Shown: positions 9,656 through 18,770, counted from the first letter of the stretch. The stretch is 64,000 bases of DNA from Rhizobium grahamii (GCF_009498215.1 NZ_CP043499.1:1438001-1502000), one strand, 5' to 3'. A program made the numbers and translations. Notes: generated from the sequence alone by a model not told the origin.

Positions 9656-10552
9656 TCAGTCCCACCGGATTTCCTTGATGAGATCGACGAAGGCCCGGAG
9701 TTTTGCCGGGATATGACGCCGACCTGGATAATACAGGCATAGCCCCGGATAGGGCGACGTCCACTCCGACAGGATCCGCACGAGCCGCCCGGAAGCGAGG
9801 TCCTCAGCCACCTGCCATTCGTTGAGATAGGCAATCCCCGCACCCGCTCTCGTCGCGTGCAGCATTATATCGCTCTCGTCGAGAACGAGCCGGCCCGGGA
9901 CGTTCATCGTGAACGTCTCCCCGCGCCGCTCGAACTCCCAATGATATATTTCCCCGCTCGCCATGCGGCCTCGGATGCACTCGTGATTTTGCAAATCGGC
10001 AGGAACGCGCGGCTGGCCATGCGCGGCAAAGTAATCGGGCGACGCGACGATCGCCGGCCGGACGAAGCGACTGATCGGAGCGACGATCATGTCCGGCGGG
10101 ACGGCTTCCAGGATGCGGATACCCGCATCGAAACCCTGAGCATTGATGTCCACCAATGCACCCTCAGTGACGATCTCCACCGACATCTTCGGGTGACGGC
10201 GCAGATATTCCAGCACGAGCGGAGACAGGACCATACGAGCAGCGCCGAGCGATGTGTTGATCCTGAGTATTCCGGTCGGCTCGGCACGATGCTCATCCGC
10301 AAGATCAAGCGCATTGCGGATGGCCGCCAATGCCGGCGTGATCTCGGCAACGAACTGCTCCCCTGCCGATGACAACGCGACACTACGCGTCGTGCGATTG
10401 AAAAGACGCACTCCGATCCGCGACTCCAGCGCCCCTATCTGCTGGCTAAGAGCCGACGACGATATTCCGAGTTCGCGCGCCGCGGCACGGAATCCGCCAT
10501 GTGCCGCGACAGTCATGACCGCCTCCAGCTCCGCCAGGGTCCCTCGCATCAT
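9656..10552 (-). CDS. LysR-family transcriptional regulator
   Basis: A 298-residue LysR protein with an N-terminal winged HTH (FRAAARELGISSSALSQQIGALESRIGVRLFNRTTRSV) and an effector-binding domain from about residue 90. It belongs to the large LysR group whose effector domain follows GILRIN. It is transcribed divergently from the aldehyde dehydrogenase gene with about 96 bases between starts, so it probably controls that gene, though the inducer is unknown. AAGGA lies upstream of the first of two adjacent Met codons. Confidence 0.88.
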   Translation of the reverse strand: MMRGTLAELEAVMTVAAHGGFRAAARELGISSSALSQQIGALESRIGVRLFNRTTRSVALSSAGEQFVAEITPALAAIRNALDLADEHRAEPTGILRINTSLGAARMVLSPLVLEYLRRHPKMSVEIVTEGALVDINAQGFDAGIRILEAVPPDMIVAPISRFVRPAIVASPDYFAAHGQPRVPADLQNHECIRGRMASGEIYHWEFERRGETFTMNVPGRLVLDESDIMLHATRAGAGIAYLNEWQVAEDLASGRLVRILSEWTSPYPGLCLYYPGRRHIPAKLRAFVDLIKEIRWD

Positions 10553-10648
10553 TGTCCGTTATTCCTTATCAGCCTGTCCATTTTTGAGCAGCTTATCAGA
10601 GCAATCGACGATTGCTAGATGAAGGGCATCACTTCCACGGAGACAAAA

Positions 10649-12064
10649 ATGCACACCATCGAAAAGATCTACATCGACGGCCAGTTCATCATCCCGCACG
10701 GGACCGAAACCGCTGATCTCTTCAACCCCTCGACCGAGGAAAAGATCGGCACGGTACGGCTCGGCGACGTGGAGGATGCCCGGGCGGCCATCGCGGCGGC
10801 CAAGCGAGCGTTTCCGACCTTTTCCAGAAGCAGCAAAGCCGAACGCATCGCCATTCTGAAGCGGCTGAGCGCGGCGGTCGCTGCGCGTAGCCAGGAGCTC
10901 ACTGCCGCCATGGCCGAGGAATACGGCGCTCCGCAGTATTTCACTGGCTTCTCGGTTGCGAATGCCTCGGCGACCTTTCTGACCCTCGCGAAGGTGCTCG
11001 AGGAGTACGAATTCACGCAGCGCATCGGCCGCGCCGAGGTGACGATGCAGCCCGTTGGGGTCGCCGCGGCAATCACCCCCTGGAACAACAATTACGGCTT
11101 CATCTGCACCAAGCTTGCGACGGCGATCGCTGCAGGAACGACGCTCGTCATGAAGCCGAGCGAGATGAGCGCGATCCAGACGCAACTCCTGACCGAATGC
11201 CTGCACGAAGCCGATGTGCCGAAGGGCGTCTTCAATATCGTCAACGGCCGCGGCGACGTGGTCGGCGCGGAATTCAGCCGTCATCCCGATATCGCGAAGG
11301 TAACCTTCACCGGATCGACGGCAGTCGGCAAGGAGATCCTTCGCGTCGGCGCCGAAACGCTGAAGCGCGTGACGCTTGAACTCGGCGGCAAGGGGCCGAA
11401 CATCATTCTCGAAGATGCCGATCTCAATACGGTCATCCCCAATGTGCTGATGATGGGGCTGATGAACAGCGGACAGGCTTGCGTGGCCGGCACCCGCGTT
11501 CTGGTCCCGGAAAGCAGGATGGCCGAGGTGCTCGAACGGCTTAAGGACGGGATCAAGACTTTCAAGCCTGGCGAATCCACCGAGGCCGAGGTGATGATCG
11601 GACCGATGGTCAGCAGCAAGCAATACGAGCGCGTGCAGTCCTACATTCGGCTAGGTCTCGAGGAGGGTGCTGAGCTGCTTGCGGGAGGACCGGGGCGCCC
11701 CGAAGGGATCGATCGCGGCTGGTTCTCGCAGCCGACGATCTTCACGAAGGTCAACAACACCATGCGGATCGCTCGCGAGGAGATCTTCGGACCGGTGCTG
11801 TGTGTCATTCCTTACCGGGATGAGGAGGAAGCCATCCAGATCGCCAACGATACGAGCTACGGCCTCCAGTCCTACCTCAATGGCAGCGACATGGCTCACA
11901 TGCGGAAATTGGCGGAGCGCATCGATACGGGTCGCGTTGTCATAAATGCCGCGCCGCACGAGCCGCTCGCTCCCTTCGGCGGCTTCAAGCAATCGGGTAT
12001 CGGACGCGAGTATGGCGTGTTCGGTCTTGAAGCGTTCCTGGAGCGCAAGGCTGTGCTCGCGTAG
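10649..12064 (+). CDS. NAD(P)+-dependent aldehyde dehydrogenase
   Basis: A 471-residue member of the aldehyde dehydrogenase superfamily, full length for the family. Key residues are the oxyanion-hole Asn146 (PWNN), cofactor motif FTGSTAVGKEI, general base Glu244 (LELGGKGP) and nucleophile Cys278 (NSGQAC). The enzyme should oxidise an aldehyde to the acid in the cytoplasm; the substrate is not evident. The start is the ATG after GGAGACAAAA rather than the upstream in-frame Met. It is divergent from a LysR gene that probably regulates it. Confidence 0.9.
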   Translation: MHTIEKIYIDGQFIIPHGTETADLFNPSTEEKIGTVRLGDVEDARAAIAAAKRAFPTFSRSSKAERIAILKRLSAAVAARSQELTAAMAEEYGAPQYFTGFSVANASATFLTLAKVLEEYEFTQRIGRAEVTMQPVGVAAAITPWNNNYGFICTKLATAIAAGTTLVMKPSEMSAIQTQLLTECLHEADVPKGVFNIVNGRGDVVGAEFSRHPDIAKVTFTGSTAVGKEILRVGAETLKRVTLELGGKGPNIILEDADLNTVIPNVLMMGLMNSGQACVAGTRVLVPESRMAEVLERLKDGIKTFKPGESTEAEVMIGPMVSSKQYERVQSYIRLGLEEGAELLAGGPGRPEGIDRGWFSQPTIFTKVNNTMRIAREEIFGPVLCVIPYRDEEEAIQIANDTSYGLQSYLNGSDMAHMRKLAERIDTGRVVINAAPHEPLAPFGGFKQSGIGREYGVFGLEAFLERKAVLA

Positions 12065-12079
12065 GCAACTTGGCAACTG

Positions 12080-12108
12080 TGGGCCGGCCTCAACTCGAGA
12101 CCGGCCCA
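12080..12108 (+). terminator. Hairpin after the aldehyde dehydrogenase gene
   Basis: An inverted repeat, TGGGCCGG paired with CCGGCCCA, encloses a 13-base loop. It lies 16 bases after the stop codon. No T-run follows, so termination is likely but not certain. Confidence 0.5.
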
Positions 12109-12116
12109 TGTCGCGA

Positions 12117-12133
12117 AGCTATACCAAGGTTTA
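12117..12133 (-). promoter_or_regulatory. Isolated copy of the TAAAC-N3-GGTATAG element
   Basis: On the minus strand this reads TAAACCTTGGTATAGCT, differing by one base (GCT for GAT) from the element found before three genes further on. It lies between two convergent genes and points toward the hairpin at 12080-12108, with no gene directly downstream. It may be a chance match, a relic, or the promoter of a very short RNA. Confidence 0.3.
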
Positions 12134-12181
12134 TCGGAAGTCCTTTTTTGCAACGCGCCGGCAACGGCAATGTCGCGAGTG

Positions 12182-12760
12182 CTACTCTCCTCCGTTGAGC
12201 CTTGCGCGGAGCGCCAAGCCGAATGCCACGTAGCTCCACCCCTGGAAGATCAGGTCGACGGTGAGCATCGCTCCAAGCAGCCCCAGACCGACGGCAGGCC
12301 AGGTTGCGAGGATGACGACGCCAACCCCAAGCGTCAGGATGCCGCTCGCAACGAGCCAGCCCCAGCCGGTTCGCGAACGATCACGCAGGCCGGCCAAGGA
12401 CCGCAACACACCGGTCGCCACCAGCAACACGCCAATGACGAACGAGATGCCGACGGCTGAGAGTACCGGATCGGAAATGATGAACGCGCTCGCGACTGCG
12501 TAGAGTATGCCGCCGAGTACATAGATGGCCCGGCGCTTCCATCCATGGGAAAGGAAGCCATGGAGCACCTGCATCACCCCACCGGCCAGCATCATTGCGG
12601 CAATGTAGATGATCGACGCCAGGGTCGAGAGGAACAGGTTTGCGCTCGCGATCCCGCCCGCGATGAGCAGACCGACGCCAAGGGCGACAAACCACCCCCA
12701 GTTCTCTTCGACATGTTTGATGCCTTTGCCAATACCGGCGTTTGCTGTGATGGTAGACAT
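12182..12760 (-). CDS. HdeD-family (DUF308) membrane protein
   Basis: A 192-residue integral membrane protein with about six hydrophobic helices arranged as repeated DUF308 units (for example WFVALGVGLLIAGGIA, IYVLGGILYAVASAF, ISFVIGVLLVATGVL). The family is named for HdeD, an E. coli protein tied to acid resistance at high cell density; its biochemical role is unknown. The start at MSTITANAG follows AAGG and gives a normal N-terminus. An unrelated small-protein gene lies 52 bases upstream on the same strand and may share a transcript. Confidence 0.82.
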   Translation of the reverse strand: MSTITANAGIGKGIKHVEENWGWFVALGVGLLIAGGIASANLFLSTLASIIYIAAMMLAGGVMQVLHGFLSHGWKRRAIYVLGGILYAVASAFIISDPVLSAVGISFVIGVLLVATGVLRSLAGLRDRSRTGWGWLVASGILTLGVGVVILATWPAVGLGLLGAMLTVDLIFQGWSYVAFGLALRARLNGGE

Positions 12761-12812
12761 TCCTTGACCTTTCAAGTGTTTTGCTGGTTGCGACTGGCGA
12801 GATGCGGCGAGG

Positions 12813-13355
12813 TCATTCGGCCGCAGCGGCGGCCGCGACCTTCTGTGCGATCCATTGCTCGATCGCGAGCCCATCTTTCTCGGCTTTTGCGATCGATATC
12901 GCGGCGACGGCGGGATCTATCGGGACATTGAAGATGATGTCGTCGACACCGTTTGTCGCGAGGACAAGCTTCGTGGCCTGAGATGCGAACTGGCGCACCC
13001 GCGCGACCTTGGCCTGATGCGATAAGGCCGCGTCGGAGGAGACCGAAGGACAATAGAGCGCGATCAGGTGATTGATGGTATTGCTTGGAGACAGGCCATG
13101 CTCGCGCAGAACAGTGATCGCGGATGCCGTGACGCTCGGCTCGGCGAGCTGCGCGCCGCTGGGGACAACACTGGCTATCGCGGCGGCAAGAGGCGGCGTT
13201 TTGAGATCGGCCATCTCCGCACACTCCAGGCTGTCGGCTCTGGCTTCCTGCGGGCTTATCGCAAGGCACACGATACCGGCCATGATGATTGCCCGTCCCG
13301 CCGGCAAACGCGTGACATTGCCGGCCGCCCTTCTCTCTTCGTCAAATAGTCTCAT
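12813..13355 (-). CDS. Exported protein of unknown function
   Basis: A protein of about 180 residues. Residues 20-40 form a hydrophobic segment (AIIMAGIVCLAISPQEARA) ending in a plausible signal-peptidase site (ARADS). The mature part is helical and Ala-rich with two Cys residues and ends in a run of alanines (KVAAAAAAE). I do not recognise a family. The chosen Met has AGGAAGG ten bases upstream; an earlier Met at 13403 is possible. Confidence 0.55.
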   Translation of the reverse strand: MRLFDEERRAAGNVTRLPAGRAIIMAGIVCLAISPQEARADSLECAEMADLKTPPLAAAIASVVPSGAQLAEPSVTASAITVLREHGLSPSNTINHLIALYCPSVSSDAALSHQAKVARVRQFASQATKLVLATNGVDDIIFNVPIDPAVAAISIAKAEKDGLAIEQWIAQKVAAAAAAE

Positions 13356-13399
13356 TGCTTCGGCACCTTCCTGAAACAGCTTGGGTCGCCAGTCATCCG

Positions 13400-13585
13400 T
13401 CACCGATCGGCCTGCAACCGTGACTGATCAGGCGGCATCCGTTGAGCATCAGTCCTGCCGCGGCCGCCTATCTCCGCTTCCAGTGGATCGCCCGGTGGGA
13501 TCTGCTCATACTCACCGGGAACAAACAGAGGCGCGAACACGCCGGCCAGCATCACGGCAAGAATGAGCAGCATCACGACACGCAT
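13400..13585 (-). CDS. Small single-helix membrane protein, hypothetical
   Basis: About 61 residues beginning MRVVMLLILAVMLAGVFAPLF, a single membrane segment or uncleaved signal, followed by a short acidic/polar tail. No family is recognised. The coding case rests on the hydrophobic N-terminus and its place in a same-strand run of small genes; the ribosome site is weak. Confidence 0.35.
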   Translation of the reverse strand: MRVVMLLILAVMLAGVFAPLFVPGEYEQIPPGDPLEAEIGGRGRTDAQRMPPDQSRLQADR

Positions 13586-13695
13586 GATCGCATCATCTCG
13601 GTTGAGCCTGGCAGATCCTCGTCGGCGTAGCCTGCCGTCGGTATGCATAAACAGGCGATGGCAAGCAGGCAGGTCATGATCATTTTGCGATACAT
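13573..13695 (-). CDS. Very small secreted peptide, hypothetical
   Basis: Forty residues that are mostly signal peptide: MYRKMIMTCLLAIACLC, then a likely cleavage site (AGYADED). GGAG lies seven bases before the ATG. It overlaps the next small gene downstream. No family is recognised and the product could be non-functional. Confidence 0.35.
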   Translation of the reverse strand: MYRKMIMTCLLAIACLCIPTAGYADEDLPGSTEMMRSCVS

Positions 13696-13745
13696 GGTCG
13701 GCTCCAAAATGACTGTGGTGCCGAAGCTACCGCAGCAGGCGAAGT

Positions 13746-13764
13746 CGATGGAATCGAACCATCG
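13746..13764 (-). repeat. tRNA T-arm-like stem-loop
   Basis: On the minus strand, CGATGG and CCATCG form a perfect 6-bp stem around TTCGATT, which matches the canonical T-psi-C loop. No matching acceptor, D-arm or anticodon arm lies upstream, so this is not an intact tRNA. It could be a tRNA 3'-end remnant or a chance hairpin upstream of the small secreted peptide gene. Confidence 0.3.
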
Positions 13765-13865
13765 TTTGTGTAGGCTATACGTTTGTATGGTAGGTACTAG
13801 CCACGTTCTTTCTTCCCCCAAATCATTGAATTATTTAGCTTCGCCTCGCATCGAGAGGTGTTTTC

Positions 13866-14066
13866 ATGAAACAAGCAGCATTCGAATTCGAGCCGCAGAA
13901 AAACCGGAGACAACAAGCGCAGGATCGCGAAGCGATCGATGCGCTTCTGACGCGGGATCCGGAGGAATCTCTTTGGGACCGTCTCTATTGGCAATTCCGT
14001 GTGTCGCCGCTTGTGGCCGCCGAGATAAGCGACGTCGGCGGACTACCGACATCGAACTCCCTCTAA
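13866..14066 (+). CDS. Small cytoplasmic protein, hypothetical
   Basis: Sixty-six residues, highly charged in the first half (FEFEPQKNRRQQAQDREAID) with an aromatic segment (LWDRLYWQFRV) in the middle. GAGGTG precedes the ATG. No domain is recognised. It is divergent from the small secreted peptide gene. Confidence 0.4.
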   Translation: MKQAAFEFEPQKNRRQQAQDREAIDALLTRDPEESLWDRLYWQFRVSPLVAAEISDVGGLPTSNSL

Positions 14067-14239
14067 GACGTACTTGCCGCCCCTGCTCCAGAATGAGCAA
14101 AGACCAAGATGAAGTCGCCCCACAAACCGTTGTGCAGACCAAACCTATCGGGGTGCAACAATAGACTCTCGTATGATGTCCGATACCAGGGTTTTCAGCG
14201 AAGCTATTGCCACATCAAGGAAGCGCAGGTGGTGAAATC

Positions 14240-14617
14240 ATGCCCCGAAAGTCAGCAGTAGCGATTGTCGACGACGATATCTCGATCAGGGAAGCTTTGA
14301 CTGATCTGCTTGAGTCATACGGCTACGAAAGCAGATCGTTTGAATCAGCCGATCACTTCCTTTTCGATCGACACCGACAGGATGTCTTGTGTGTGCTCCT
14401 CGATGTCAACATGCCCGGCCGCAGCGGCCTGGAACTTCAGAACGTGCTGGTCAGGGAAACCAGTCCGCCTGCAATTATATTCGTGACTTCGCGGCAGGAC
14501 GCTCGGACACGAATGATCGCAATGAGAGGTGGCGCGGTGGCATTTCTCACTAAGCCGCTTGATATTGCCCAGCTGATGACCGCGCTGGGAACAATAGCCT
14601 CTGAAATGGGTGCCTAG
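14240..14617 (+). CDS. Receiver-only response regulator (FixJ-type receiver)
   Basis: A 125-residue single receiver domain. The acidic cluster VDDD, the phosphoacceptor Asp55 (LLDVNMPGRSG), the switch Thr (FVTSRQD) and Lys105 (FLTKPLD) are all present, so it should be phosphorylatable. There is no output domain. Its closest look is the FixJ/NodW receiver class. Such proteins act as phosphate sinks or protein-binding switches. AGGTGGTGAA precedes the chosen ATG. Confidence 0.85.
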   Translation: MPRKSAVAIVDDDISIREALTDLLESYGYESRSFESADHFLFDRHRQDVLCVLLDVNMPGRSGLELQNVLVRETSPPAIIFVTSRQDARTRMIAMRGGAVAFLTKPLDIAQLMTALGTIASEMGA

Positions 14618-14668
14618 CGAAGCTACGACGCCGTGAACCAAGCTAAGCCCTGTCAATACTAGGAGCCG

Positions 14669-14854
14669 ATGATGTTATCGTTCAGCAACGCAGCAATCGA
14701 CGAGCGCGAAAACAAGATATCGATTGTTATGAGCGTCGACGACAGCGACGAGAGATGTCGGTACACGCTGTCATTGACGCTCACCAAGCAAGAGCACCTC
14801 GATCTTTCTGAAATTGACCGAGACAAAGTGATCGACATCACTCCGAATAGATAA
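14669..14854 (+). CDS. Small conserved-looking protein, hypothetical
   Basis: Sixty-one residues, strand-rich and acidic (ISIVMSVDDSDERCRYTLSLTLT). AGGAG lies directly upstream of two tandem ATG codons; the second, at 14672, has the better spacing. It follows the receiver-only regulator by about 50 bases and may be cotranscribed. It is similar in size to DUF1488-type proteins, but I cannot assign it. Confidence 0.45.
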   Translation: MMLSFSNAAIDERENKISIVMSVDDSDERCRYTLSLTLTKQEHLDLSEIDRDKVIDITPNR

Positions 14855-14953
14855 GTTACCTGCCCGTCAGGCATCGATAACGCACCCCGGATAGTGCGTG
14901 CCGCGCCCCTGGCCCCGGCACATCTTCATACCCGGCAGGACAAACAGCCAAAG

Positions 14954-15325
14954 TTACCTGGATCGAAAAAGCATCGCTTGCCACCGTGTGTCGCGCAAGT
15001 AGATGCCAACCCATGTTGCGGCGCCAAGGACAAGGGACACGAGCTGCGGAGGCGAAAAGATCTCGCCGACGCGAAGATGAATGGCGATCGCTCCGCCGAA
15101 GAAGCCGGTGATGAGGACCGCTCCGACAAATGACGTTTTGGGCAACGCGTACACGGCCGCGCAGACCAGCATTATGACCGCCAGTACAGGCGACAGACTT
15201 GTGGGGAATTGAACTGCTGCTATCTCGTTCTCGAGCACACGAGGTGCAAGCAAGTTCACGGCGGCGTCGGCAACGAGAACGGCGATAACGAGACCTGAAA
15301 GGGCTCTCCCTAGGATCACTCGCAT
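14954..15325 (-). CDS. DoxX-like small membrane protein
   Basis: A 123-residue protein with four membrane helices (VILGRALSGLVIAVLVAD, SPVLAVIMLVCAAVYALP, FVGAVLITGFFGGAIAIHLRVG, QLVSLVLGAATWVGIYL). The motif ALPKTSFVGAVLITGFFGGAIA-H is characteristic of DoxX-like proteins. Function in this family is poorly known. AAGGATG precedes the chosen start. Confidence 0.7.
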   Translation of the reverse strand: MRVILGRALSGLVIAVLVADAAVNLLAPRVLENEIAAVQFPTSLSPVLAVIMLVCAAVYALPKTSFVGAVLITGFFGGAIAIHLRVGEIFSPPQLVSLVLGAATWVGIYLRDTRWQAMLFRSR

Positions 15326-15606
15326 TGATGAACATCCTTTGATTGCTACTAAACAGCTTGAGTTGTCAGGCATCGACATCCGCCCGAATTCGAACTCACC
15401 CGGAGCTTTCCCGCTGCTCCGTTGCCAGACGATTTCAGCAAGTCCAGACTCGCGTTTCTTTTGCAACAAACCTCTGGCAGGACATCAGTCGCGCGATCTC
15501 TCGGAAGTGCCCGTGTTAAATCTGTAGCCCTTGATACGGAAGCTGTAATAGCTCCAAAGCCTGCCGGCCCAATTCTCCTGACACGGTAATTCTAGGAGAA
15601 TGCACA

Positions 15607-16608
15607 ATGGGTAATAGAGACGAATTCGCAGGCTCGATCTGTGTCGTGGGGCCGGGCGCAATCGGCATCACGATCGCCGCCCGCCTTAGCCTGGCGGGTC
15701 TTGCACCGAACCTCGTCGCTCGTGGCGAGAGCATTGGCTTCATCAAACGGAATGGCATCAGACTGTTTGATCTGGAAGGAGAGCATCACAGTCAGGTCAG
15801 CGTGGGCCGCGCTGGCGATTTCGGACCGCAGGACATCGTGTTTCTTTGCCCGAAGTCGCAGGACATGCCGGAGATGGCCAAGGATATTCAGCCACTCATC
15901 GCGGACCACACTATGATCGTTCCGCTCATAAACGGGATCCCTTGGTGGTATTTCGACGGCGAGGGGGACCGCTGGGGCGGCTTCGACATCACCTCCGTCG
16001 ACCCCGATCACGTGATAAAGAAGCTCATTCCATCGCGTCAGGTTATTGGCACCACGACGATGATCGCCGCGGAACGCTTGCGAGTGGGGACGGCCCGCAC
16101 AATCCATCCGATGCATCTGACGATAGGCGAGCTGGACGACCATCCATCCAAGCGCTTGGAAGATCTCGCTGGGATATTGAGGCGCTCAGGTATCGAGGTC
16201 CGCGTGGCCTCACGCATCAGGGATGCCGTCTGGACGAAGGTCGTACGAAATCTGATCTCCAACCCCGTGACCGCTATCACCGGTGCAACGCTGGGCGAAA
16301 ACTTTGGAGACAAACATCTAGCTTCGATCAGTAGGCAGATGCTCCACGAAGTTCTTCCGGTTATCGCCGCATATGGATCGAAGCTTGAACTGGATCCGGA
16401 TGAAATCCTCGAATCCGGGCGTCGGCTCGGAGAGATAAAAACCTCCATGCTGCAGGATCTGGAGCGCGGCAACCCTCTGGAGCTGGCCGCAATCTGCGAC
16501 GCGGTACTCGAACTGGCCGACCGGCGCGGTATCGATCTTCCCATTGTCCGCGCGATCACCGGAATCGCGCATTTTAAAAGCCGAGATCGGCGCCGCGACG
16601 TTGCCTAA
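15607..16608 (+). CDS. Ketopantoate reductase (PanE/ApbA) family oxidoreductase
   Basis: A 333-residue two-domain dehydrogenase. The N-terminal Rossmann motif is VVGPGAIGITIAARL, and the C-terminal all-helical domain contains the conserved Lys-Asn region (VWTKVVRNLISNPVTAITGA). ApbA/PanE enzymes reduce 2-dehydropantoate with NADPH, but the family also includes paralogs acting on other 2-oxo acids, and no pantothenate genes are nearby. AGGAGAA lies upstream of the start. Confidence 0.83.
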   Translation: MGNRDEFAGSICVVGPGAIGITIAARLSLAGLAPNLVARGESIGFIKRNGIRLFDLEGEHHSQVSVGRAGDFGPQDIVFLCPKSQDMPEMAKDIQPLIADHTMIVPLINGIPWWYFDGEGDRWGGFDITSVDPDHVIKKLIPSRQVIGTTTMIAAERLRVGTARTIHPMHLTIGELDDHPSKRLEDLAGILRRSGIEVRVASRIRDAVWTKVVRNLISNPVTAITGATLGENFGDKHLASISRQMLHEVLPVIAAYGSKLELDPDEILESGRRLGEIKTSMLQDLERGNPLELAAICDAVLELADRRGIDLPIVRAITGIAHFKSRDRRRDVA

Positions 16609-16680
16609 CCGACCCGATCTTGCCGATCGGCTACGCAGCGCCAGATGCGAGCCGGTCGCACCCCCGCGAATTAAGCACCA

Positions 16681-16968
16681 ATGACATTTGAGTTTGTAGC
16701 AATGAATGCATTTTTTACGACTGTCTTCAGTACTGTCGAGCTCGGAATCGTCGATGAAGTGCTCACCGAGTGGCGAAACGAGCGCCTATTGGACTTGCAC
16801 GATCCCGACGTCGAATTGGCGGCTGCGATCCTGATCCACCTGTTCCGTGAAGGACACCGAACCACACCAAGCCTTCGAGACGCAGCATCCCGCCACAAGT
16901 GGCTTTCCGAGCATACGTTTCGAGACATCCCCGCATACGTTTCCATGGCGGATATACGGACAAGTTGA
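16681..16968 (+). CDS. Small protein, hypothetical
   Basis: Ninety-five residues, helical, with a central acidic/hydrophobic pattern (IVDEVLTEWRNERLLDLHDPDVELAAAILIHLFREG) resembling small proteins often found in rhizobial genomes. No ribosome site is obvious and no function can be given. It lies downstream of the PanE-like gene on the same strand. Confidence 0.4.
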   Translation: MTFEFVAMNAFFTTVFSTVELGIVDEVLTEWRNERLLDLHDPDVELAAAILIHLFREGHRTTPSLRDAASRHKWLSEHTFRDIPAYVSMADIRTS

Positions 16969-17081
16969 CCGTCTTCGGTGACCGTCGAACGGCCGAAACC
17001 ATTCGGGCACATCGACGCCTTGCAACTGGCCTGTAGCGGGCGGAGTTGCACGTCGCATGGTTGCTTCAGGAGGATGCGTCG

Positions 17082-18752
17082 CTAGAAGGTACTGTCGCGA
17101 TGGACGGCTTCGAACAGCTTGAAGTTATCGGCGTAGTCGACATTCACGCTGATCAACACCGGGCCAGGCGTTTCGAAGGCCTTCTGCAGCGTCGGCCCGA
17201 TGTCTTCGGCATGCGATATGTGATGGCCGATGGCGCCAAACGCCTGAGCGTATCTGACAATATCGACGGGCCCGAATTCGGTGCCGGAAACACGGCCGTA
17301 CTTCAATTTCTCCTGGACGCCGACCATGTTGTAGCTGCCATCGATCCAGACCATGTGCACAAGGTTAGCCTTGAGGCGTACCGCTGTTTCCAGCTCCATT
17401 GCCGAGTACAAGAAGCCACCGTCGCCGGAGATCGACAGCACCTTTTCATTCGGCCGAACGATGCTCGCGGCGATCGCCCAGGGCAACGCAACACCGAGGG
17501 TTTGCTGTCCGTTGGAGATAAGGACCTGCCTTGCGCGAAAACTGGTGAGGTATCGCGACAGGTAAAGGCTGAACGAGCCCATGTCGGAGCAGACCGTTAC
17601 ATCCGGCGACAGGATTTTCTGAAGCTCCGCGATGATCCTTAGCGGGTGGACGGGGCTGCCGTTATAGGTACCCGCTTCCGCAATCATCCGTGCTCGATCA
17701 GCGGCAATCCGCTTGAGAAAGGTGCCTGCACGCTCGGAGATGGCATTCCTGCGAAGCATCGGTGTGAGCCGTGAGAGGCTTTCCTCGATACTCCCGATAA
17801 TTTCAACGGAGGGATTGTAGTCGTTGTCTATTTTGGCGGCGAGAACATCGATGTGGATGATCGGGCGGTCGGAGCCGCGGTTCCATATCGACGGCCAATA
17901 CTCGATCGCATCATATCCGACGGTGATCACGACGTCGGCATCATCCAGAAGTTCGTCGGCCGGTTGGTTGGCAATCTGGCCTATACGTCCGCCGAAAGAT
18001 GCGAATTCCTTTTCGGATAGTGCGCCTGCTGCCTGGAACGTGCCGACAACGGGAAGCGAAACCTCGTCCAGCAGCAAGCGTATCGCGTTGGCCGCGGCGG
18101 GCTTGCTTGCCATAAGGCCAAGAAGGACGACTGGATTGCGGGCATGATTGATGATGCGTGCGGCTTCCAGAATCGTTTTCTTGGAACCCGCGCCCAATTC
18201 GGGTGTCGCTCGCGGCGATATAGACTTGCACTCCGCGGGAGCGGTCATCACGTCGATCGGCAAGGACACGAAAGCAGCACCAGGCCGGCCGCTCTCGGCG
18301 GCGCGGAACGCTGTCGACAACACTTCCGCCGTGGTTGAGGGCGACGCCACTTCGGCGGCAAACTTCGTCACTGGTTTCAGGAGTTCGACCGCATCGAGAT
18401 TCTGGTGAAGCGACCTCAGGCGATCAGCCACGGCAACAGAACCGCCAAGCGCGACCAGCGGATCTCCCTCTGAATGAGCCGTGGCGAGGCCTGTCGCGAG
18501 GTTCGATACACCCGGACCGGACGTGGCGATCGCGATGCCCGCCTTGCCCGTCATTCGCCCTATTCCGCCGGCGATGAAGGCTGCATTCTGCTCATGACGA
18601 CACACGACGGTCTGAATGCTGGAATCGACGAGCCGATCGAATACCTTGTCGATCTTTGCGCCAGGAACGCCGAAGACATGCGTCACACCCTGTCGCTCAA
18701 GTGTCTCAACAACAATATCGGCCCCTGTCGCAGGCTTTTCTAAGGAGGTCAT
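17082..18752 (-). CDS. alsS: Acetolactate synthase, catabolic AlsS type
   Basis: A 556-residue thiamine-diphosphate enzyme that condenses two pyruvates to 2-acetolactate. The catalytic Glu54 (CRHEQNAAF) and the C-terminal ThDP motif (SGDGGFLYSAMELETAVRLKANLVHMVWIDGSYN) are present. It lies 18 bases after the acetolactate decarboxylase gene, and no IlvH-type regulatory subunit accompanies it, which supports the catabolic acetoin role over valine synthesis. It is the last gene of a four-gene minus-strand set. Confidence 0.9.
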   Translation of the reverse strand: MTSLEKPATGADIVVETLERQGVTHVFGVPGAKIDKVFDRLVDSSIQTVVCRHEQNAAFIAGGIGRMTGKAGIAIATSGPGVSNLATGLATAHSEGDPLVALGGSVAVADRLRSLHQNLDAVELLKPVTKFAAEVASPSTTAEVLSTAFRAAESGRPGAAFVSLPIDVMTAPAECKSISPRATPELGAGSKKTILEAARIINHARNPVVLLGLMASKPAAANAIRLLLDEVSLPVVGTFQAAGALSEKEFASFGGRIGQIANQPADELLDDADVVITVGYDAIEYWPSIWNRGSDRPIIHIDVLAAKIDNDYNPSVEIIGSIEESLSRLTPMLRRNAISERAGTFLKRIAADRARMIAEAGTYNGSPVHPLRIIAELQKILSPDVTVCSDMGSFSLYLSRYLTSFRARQVLISNGQQTLGVALPWAIAASIVRPNEKVLSISGDGGFLYSAMELETAVRLKANLVHMVWIDGSYNMVGVQEKLKYGRVSGTEFGPVDIVRYAQAFGAIGHHISHAEDIGPTLQKAFETPGPVLISVNVDYADNFKLFEAVHRDSTF

Positions 18753-18770
18753 TGGTGTTTCACCTGATTG

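Noticed and set aside
12813..13864. Possible EcfG-type (GGAAC-N16-GTT) stress promoters near the HdeD and small-protein genes
   Set aside because: I looked for the paired boxes upstream of these genes and found no correctly spaced match.
14181..14196. A weak further copy of the TAAAC-N3-GGTATAGAT element
   Set aside because: It reads AAAACCCTGGTATCGG on the minus strand, with several mismatches and no downstream gene.
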